DNA from: Treponema sp.
GTDB taxonomy: Bacteria > Spirochaetota > Spirochaetia > Treponematales > Breznakiellaceae
NCBI GenBank assembly: GCA_009784935.1
Contig: WQXI01000015.1
Location: forward strand, 1 to 47,783
DNA: 47,783 bases
Direction of reading: 5' to 3'
A program made the translations under genes and the position numbers. Shown here piece after piece: positions 43,269 to 47,783 of this stretch (positions within the stretch are counted from its first letter, which is position 1; every line of letters begins with the position of its first letter). The notes under the pieces were generated by a model. It was not told the DNA's origin. It searched no databases and worked only from the letters and a program-made list of their open reading frames with translations.

Positions 43269-46200
43269 ATGAAAGTTCAACGTTTTTTCACTGACTGCGA
43301 GAGCGGTCCGTATTTTGATATTGTCTGGGAACGGCGCAAAAGCGAAATTCGAAACCCTAACGGCAAAGCTATCTTTTCTGAGGACACCGTTGTTGTGCCC
43401 GCATTCTGGAGCCAGATTGCCGCTGACATAATTGCGCAAAAATACTTCCGTAAAGCCGGAGTTCCCAAAGATAAAGTATATGAATGGAAGAAATGGGCAA
43501 AAATGGGCGAAAACCCGGAAGATCCCGGCAATTCCTTGCCTGATGACGGCGCAGAGCATGACAGCCGTCAGGTCTTTCACCGTCTTGCCTACACATGGAT
43601 GGAATGGGGCAGGCAGAATAACTATTTTGACACCAAAGAAGACGAAAACGCCTTTTACGATGAAACCTGCTATATGCTGGCTCACCAGTTTGCAGCCCCT
43701 AACAGCCCCCAGTGGTTCAATACCGGTCTTTATTCGGTATATGGGATCGACGGTCCGGCGCAGGGACATTATTATTTTGACATTGATAAGGGCAAAGTTG
43801 TAAAATCCGACAGTTCATATAAAAGGCCTCAGCCGCACGCCTGTTTTATTCTTTCTATAGATGACGACCTTGTAAACGAAGGCGGCATTATGGATCTTAT
43901 GACCCGTGAAGCGCGCCTTTTTAAATACGGTTCGGGTACGGGTTCTAACTTTTCACGTATACGCGGAATGAACGAAACCCTTTCCGGCGGCGGTGTTTCG
44001 TCAGGGCTTTTATCGTTCTTAAAGGTCAGCGACCGTTCGGCTTCTGCGATTAAATCCGGCGGCACTACCCGCCGCGCCGCAAAAATGGTAACTCTCGATA
44101 TCGACCACCCTGATGTCGAAAAATACATTGGCTGGAAAGCGGGCGAAGAACATAAAGTCGCCTCTATGGTAACCGGCTCTCTTATTTTAAAGAAACATAT
44201 CGACGCGATTAAACGCGCGCTGACAGGTTTTAGGGGTCCCGAAGACGACAAGTTTAACGCAGAAAAAAATCACGAGCTTGCTATGGTTCTCCGCGCTGCG
44301 ATGGGCGATAAAATTCCGCCTTCTTATCTTTATCAGCAGCTTCGCCGTCTTGAACAGGGCGATGAAGAAGTAGATATTTCCCAGTATTCCACCGCGTGGG
44401 ATGATGAAGCTTACAATACCGTATCGGGGCAGAGTTCCAATAACAGTCTTCGCTTAAGCGATGATTTTATGAGAGCAGTGCTGAATGACAGCGATTGGGA
44501 TTTAAGAAACCGCACTGCCGGGGAACCGATTAAAACTGTAAAAGCGCGCAAACTTTGGAGCGACATTGCAAAGACAAGCTGGCAGTGCGCAGACCCCGGG
44601 CTTCAGTATCATACGACAATTAACGACTGGCATACATGCCCTGCAGGCGGCCAGATACGCGCTTCTAATCCATGTTCGGAATATATGTTTTTGGACGATA
44701 CTGCATGTAACTTGGCTTCGATTAATCTTGCATCGCTTTATGATAAAAGAAACAAAACATTTAACGTTGACGGATATCTTCATGCTATTGATATCTGGAC
44801 AACGATATTAGAAATCTCTGTAGTGATGGCGCAGTTTCCCGCTCCTCGTATCGCGGAACTTTCTTATCAATACCGCACGCTTGGTTTGGGTTATGCAAAC
44901 CTCGGAACGCTTCTTATGGTTATGGGGCTTGCATATGATTCAGAACAGGGACGTTCTGTCGCCGGTGCGTTATCTGCAATTCTTTCCGGAGAAGCGTACG
45001 CGCAATCTGCCCGCATGGCTGCAGAACACGGCGCTTTTGAGCGTTACGGTGAAAATGCGGACAGTATGCTTCGTGTTATCCGCAATCACAGGCGGGCTGT
45101 AAATAATGCGCCGGACAGCGAGTACGAAAGTTTAAATACAGCGCCAAGAGGAATTGATCCTGCCAGCTGTCCTTCTTATCTTTTGGATGCGGCAAAAGCT
45201 TCTTGGGACAGAGCTTTGGATTTAGGAAAAGTGCACGGTTACCGTAACGCGCAAGTTACAGCTATTGCGCCTACAGGGACAATTGGTCTTTTAATGGACT
45301 GCGACACAACAGGAATAGAACCTGATTTTGCGCTTGTTAAATTTAAAAAACTGGCAGGCGGCGGCTACTTTAAAATTATTAATCAGTCAGTGCCGCCCGC
45401 GCTGGAAAGCCTTGGTTATTCTCCGCAGTCAATCGAAGAAATAGTCGCATACGCAACAGGAAGAAAAACATTAAACGGCGCTCCGGCGATAAGTCATGAG
45501 ACTCTTAAAGCAAAAGATTTTACTCCGGAAGTTCTAGCAATTATCGAAGACGCTGTTAAAACAGCGCTTAATCTCGAAGGTGTTTTTAATCCGTATATTC
45601 TCGGCAAAAAATTTGTAGAAGAAGTTCTTAATGTGCCGGAATCCACTTGGTCGCTTACAGGATTTAATCTTCTTAAACATCTTGGTTTTAGCACTCAGGA
45701 TATCGAAGACGCAGAACTCTTTGCATGCGGTACTATGGGATTAGAAGGCGCGCCCGGCCTTAAAAAAGAACATTATCCTGTTTTTGATACAGCCGCTCCG
45801 TCAGGTAAAAAAGGAAAACGTTCGATATCATGGAAAGCCCATATCGACATGATGGCTGCAACACAGCCTTTTATTTCCGGGGCAATTTCTAAAACAATCA
45901 ATATGCCAAACAGCGCAAACTACGATGATGTTAAAGGCGCGTATATGGTTTCTTGGAAGGCAGGCCTAAAAGCGGTAGCATTGTACCGTGACGGATCAAA
46001 ACTTTCTCAGCCGTTAAATACTTTTGCGCCGGGAACAGATCCGTTAGCTGACACTATTCTCAAAGTAGAAAAAGGGCTGGAACTTCCTTCTTCTCTGCCG
46101 GATCGCAAAAAAGCGGCGACGATAAGAGGGCTTAGAAAACCATTGCCTAACCGCAGAATGGGCTACACTCAAAAAGCAAAAATCGGCGGACATTCAATAT

Positions 46201-46970
46201 TTATAAGAACAGGCGAATACGAAGACGGAAGCCTCGGAGAAATCTTTCTTGATATGCACAAAGAAGGCGCGGCATTCCGCAGTCTTTTAAACAGTTTTGC
46301 AATTACTGTTTCTCTTGGTTTGCAGTACGGTGTTCCGCTGGAAGAATATGTTGATGCGTTTACATTCAGCAGATTTGAACCAAACGGTCTTGTACAGGGA
46401 CATGATTATGTAAAGATGGCAACAAGCGTTATCGATTATGTTTTCCGTGATCTTGCGATTAGTTATTTAAAACGAAGCGATTTAGGTCAGGTAAAACCCG
46501 AAGATTTAATTGCGACAGGAACAAAGAGCGAAGCGGATGCGGCTGATCCAAAATCCAGAACCGAAAAAAGCGGCGTAGGATTTAGGCCTAACAGCGTTAC
46601 AGTTCCCGCAAGTAAAGCTGTTAAACAACAGTCAATACCGCCTGTTTCGCCTTCCGGCAGTGTACCAAAGGCTTCGATAGCTGCTGCAGTTTCGTCTCCT
46701 GTTATGGTTTCTCAATCGCCTGTCGCGGTAATGACGCAGGCAAAAGCTCAAACTGCTGTAAAAGAACAAGCGGGTTTTGCACAGACAAGATATGAAAACC
46801 AAAAACAAGATGAATCCTATCCGCAGGAGAGCGAAGTAATTAAAATTGTTCAGGCGCGCATAAAAGGTTATGAAGGAGACCCGTGTTCTTCGTGCGGTTC
46901 TTTTACATTGTTAAGAAATGGAACTTGTATGAAGTGTGATACATGCGGCGGAACTACAGGCTGTTCGTGA
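43269..46970 (+). CDS. nrdJ: Class II (adenosylcobalamin-dependent) ribonucleotide reductase
   Basis: Makes deoxyribonucleotides by a B12-derived radical, without oxygen; 1233 aa. ATG 43269, preceded by AAGGA, is preferred to a TTG two codons upstream. NSPQWFNTG (~144) and PHACFILS (~190) bring the first redox Cys; [20 protein letters not shown] (~466) brings the thiyl-radical Cys and Glu; APTGTIG lies near ~675. No intein is visible. From ~1090 there is a Ser/Ala/Gln-rich linker, then a Cys-rich end ([14 protein letters not shown]) that probably shuttles electrons or binds zinc. The sensor-like controls are the NrdR boxes. Confidence 0.95.
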   Translation: MKVQRFFTDCESGPYFDIVWERRKSEIRNPNGKAIFSEDTVVVPAFWSQIAADIIAQKYFRKAGVPKDKVYEWKKWAKMGENPEDPGNSLPDDGAEHDSRQVFHRLAYTWMEWGRQNNYFDTKEDENAFYDETCYMLAHQFAAPNSPQWFNTGLYSVYGIDGPAQGHYYFDIDKGKVVKSDSSYKRPQPHACFILSIDDDLVNEGGIMDLMTREARLFKYGSGTGSNFSRIRGMNETLSGGGVSSGLLSFLKVSDRSASAIKSGGTTRRAAKMVTLDIDHPDVEKYIGWKAGEEHKVASMVTGSLILKKHIDAIKRALTGFRGPEDDKFNAEKNHELAMVLRAAMGDKIPPSYLYQQLRRLEQGDEEVDISQYSTAWDDEAYNTVSGQSSNNSLRLSDDFMRAVLNDSDWDLRNRTAGEPIKTVKARKLWSDIAKTSWQCADPGLQYHTTINDWHTCPAGGQIRASNPCSEYMFLDDTACNLASINLASLYDKRNKTFNVDGYLHAIDIWTTILEISVVMAQFPAPRIAELSYQYRTLGLGYANLGTLLMVMGLAYDSEQGRSVAGALSAILSGEAYAQSARMAAEHGAFERYGENADSMLRVIRNHRRAVNNAPDSEYESLNTAPRGIDPASCPSYLLDAAKASWDRALDLGKVHGYRNAQVTAIAPTGTIGLLMDCDTTGIEPDFALVKFKKLAGGGYFKIINQSVPPALESLGYSPQSIEEIVAYATGRKTLNGAPAISHETLKAKDFTPEVLAIIEDAVKTALNLEGVFNPYILGKKFVEEVLNVPESTWSLTGFNLLKHLGFSTQDIEDAELFACGTMGLEGAPGLKKEHYPVFDTAAPSGKKGKRSISWKAHIDMMAATQPFISGAISKTINMPNSANYDDVKGAYMVSWKAGLKAVALYRDGSKLSQPLNTFAPGTDPLADTILKVEKGLELPSSLPDRKKAATIRGLRKPLPNRRMGYTQKAKIGGHSIFIRTGEYEDGSLGEIFLDMHKEGAAFRSLLNSFAITVSLGLQYGVPLEEYVDAFTFSRFEPNGLVQGHDYVKMATSVIDYVFRDLAISYLKRSDLGQVKPEDLIATGTKSEADAADPKSRTEKSGVGFRPNSVTVPASKAVKQQSIPPVSPSGSVPKASIAAAVSSPVMVSQSPVAVMTQAKAQTAVKEQAGFAQTRYENQKQDESYPQESEVIKIVQARIKGYEGDPCSSCGSFTLLRNGTCMKCDTCGGTTGCS

Positions 46971-47012
46971 GCATATTAAGCTATTGCGAAATTTCAGTTT
47001 AAGGAGAAAATT

Positions 47013-47642
47013 ATGAAATTGATTTTTTTGGGTCCTCCCGGAGCAGGGAAGGGTACGTTAGCTGTCAGGGCAGTAGATATTTTAAAAGTACAGCAGATCA
47101 GTACAGGATCTATTTTTCGCGCTGCGATAGCAGAAGAAACGCCGTTAGGATTAAAAGTAAAATCCATTATTGATGCGGGGAAGCTCGTAGATGATGAAAC
47201 TACAATTGCGCTTGTAAAAGAACGCCTTGCAAAAGATGATGTTAAAAATGGATATATTCTTGACGGCTTCCCAAGGACTATTCCGCAGGCAGAAGCTCTT
47301 GCAACTTTTTCTACTGTAGAAAAAGTTATTAACTTTGATATCCCTGATGAGGGCGTACTAGAGCGGCTTGGCGGAAGGCAAGTCTGCCGTAAGTGCGGTT
47401 TTAATTTTCATGCGATTTTTAATAAGCCGTCAAAAGAAGGCAATTGCGATCACTGCGGCGGCGAAGTATATATCCGCGATGACGATAAACCCGAAGCAGT
47501 ACAAAAACGACTGGAAGTTTACCGCGCGCAGACAGCCCCGTTAATAGATTTTTACCGCGCCAAGGGATTATTAATCGACATTGACGCACGCCCGATGGTA
47601 GATGAAATTGTTGTAAACTTTAAAAAGGCTCTGGGGATTTAA
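47013..47642 (+). CDS. adk: Adenylate kinase with zinc-type LID
   Basis: Interconverts ATP+AMP and 2 ADP; 209 aa. P-loop GPPGAGKGT (7-15), AMP-site block ISTGSIFRAAI, DGFPRT (84-89) and LID with Cys125, Cys128, Cys145 and Cys148, a four-Cys zinc site. AAGGAG sits before the ATG. Usually adk lies next to secY; here it is 25 kb away and follows nrdJ, with both products serving nucleotide supply. Confidence 0.96.
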   Translation: MKLIFLGPPGAGKGTLAVRAVDILKVQQISTGSIFRAAIAEETPLGLKVKSIIDAGKLVDDETTIALVKERLAKDDVKNGYILDGFPRTIPQAEALATFSTVEKVINFDIPDEGVLERLGGRQVCRKCGFNFHAIFNKPSKEGNCDHCGGEVYIRDDDKPEAVQKRLEVYRAQTAPLIDFYRAKGLLIDIDARPMVDEIVVNFKKALGI

Positions 47643-47647
47643 GCGGT

Positions 47648-47783
47648 TTATATTCTTCTTCTGCTTATTATATTGCCGTCTCTGATATTAAATCTGTATT
47701 CGTAAGATTCTAATGTCCTAATAATTATTTGATTATTTTCCATTATTATTGAATTTCTGTCATTATTGTATCTTGTCCATTGA
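47648..47783 (-). CDS. Partial CDS entering from the right edge (C-terminal part)
   Basis: On the minus strand a frame stays open for 45 codons from the window edge to TAA (47650-47648): ...QWTRYNNDRNSIIMENNQ, then IIIRTLESYEYRFN and NIISRRRI. The alternating polar and hydrophobic residues look like the last strands of a small beta-sandwich or lipocalin-like protein. The start lies outside. It is convergent with adk and ends 5 bp from its stop. The gene is likely but unproven. Confidence 0.45.
   Translation of the reverse strand, partial: QWTRYNNDRNSIIMENNQIIIRTLESYEYRFNIRDGNIISRRRI

Noticed and set aside
43269-46970. Intein in the long ribonucleotide reductase
   Set aside because: No Cys...HN splice blocks or homing-endonuclease motifs; the extra length is a C-terminal linker and Cys-rich end.

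Overview
The window looks like the chromosome of a Treponema-like spirochaete with moderate GC. I infer this from four things: the large ribosomal-protein cluster opens with tuf and has no fusA, map or infA; there is a CACHE/HAMP adenylate cyclase beside FecR-type and beta-barrel envelope proteins; there are lipoproteins with cadherin-like, beta-helix and GLUG-like repeats; and there is a PUR-domain protein of the kind known from spirochaetes and Bacteroidetes. I cannot name a species from the sequence alone.

Layout. 1-8954 is an envelope region. It holds a repeat-rich surface lipoprotein whose start codon lies directly behind a G12-T-G7 tract, then three coupled genes for a class III cyclase, a FecR/FnIII-like protein and an outer-membrane barrel. 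9068-25558 is the ribosomal superoperon: rpsL-rpsG, then a ~360-bp gap with hairpins and a set of four spaced palindromes, then tuf and the S10-spc-alpha order through rplQ, ending in a 105-aa cysteine-rich protein. rpmJ is only 37 aa. 25555-28870 (minus strand) is a 55-aa cysteine protein, prfA, prmC and a CapA-like lipoprotein, so the release factor and its methylase are together. 29034-30919 is a two-gene envelope unit (membrane anchor, then a Pro-rich TPR lipoprotein). 30901-34106 (minus) is an ABC-F ATPase and a DEAD-box helicase. 34107-34744 is non-coding, with a terminator-ended structured RNA candidate and a 184-bp imperfect inverted repeat shaped like 6S RNA. 34745-35854 is a stand-alone MalK/MsmK-type ATPase. 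36014-38573 (minus) is a pair of PocR-AraC paralogues. 38699-42419 is a secreted 14-repeat WD40 protein overlapping a phosphohexomutase. 42492-47642 is a PUR-domain protein, a B12-dependent ribonucleotide reductase under two NrdR-box-like sites, and adenylate kinase. A truncated minus-strand gene enters from the right edge.

Most unusual signal. Between about 27.2 and 41.2 kb, short purine-rich repeat tracts occur again and again, based on CACAGAG, CACGAAC and CGCCAAGA units. Several sit between inverted ACCAC/GTGGT ends. They lie in an intergenic gap but also in frame inside prmC, the DEAD-box helicase (three tracts) and the phosphohexomutase (two tracts), read in different frames and falling where the proteins carry extra loops or tails. 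This suggests a family of small DNA repeats that spreads through genes while keeping them open. Other notable points are the poly-G tract, the palindromes before tuf, an ABC-F with a damaged second Walker A, an S5 with a ~60-residue disordered extension, and possible leaderless starts. I see no tRNA, rRNA, IS element, prophage or CRISPR array.
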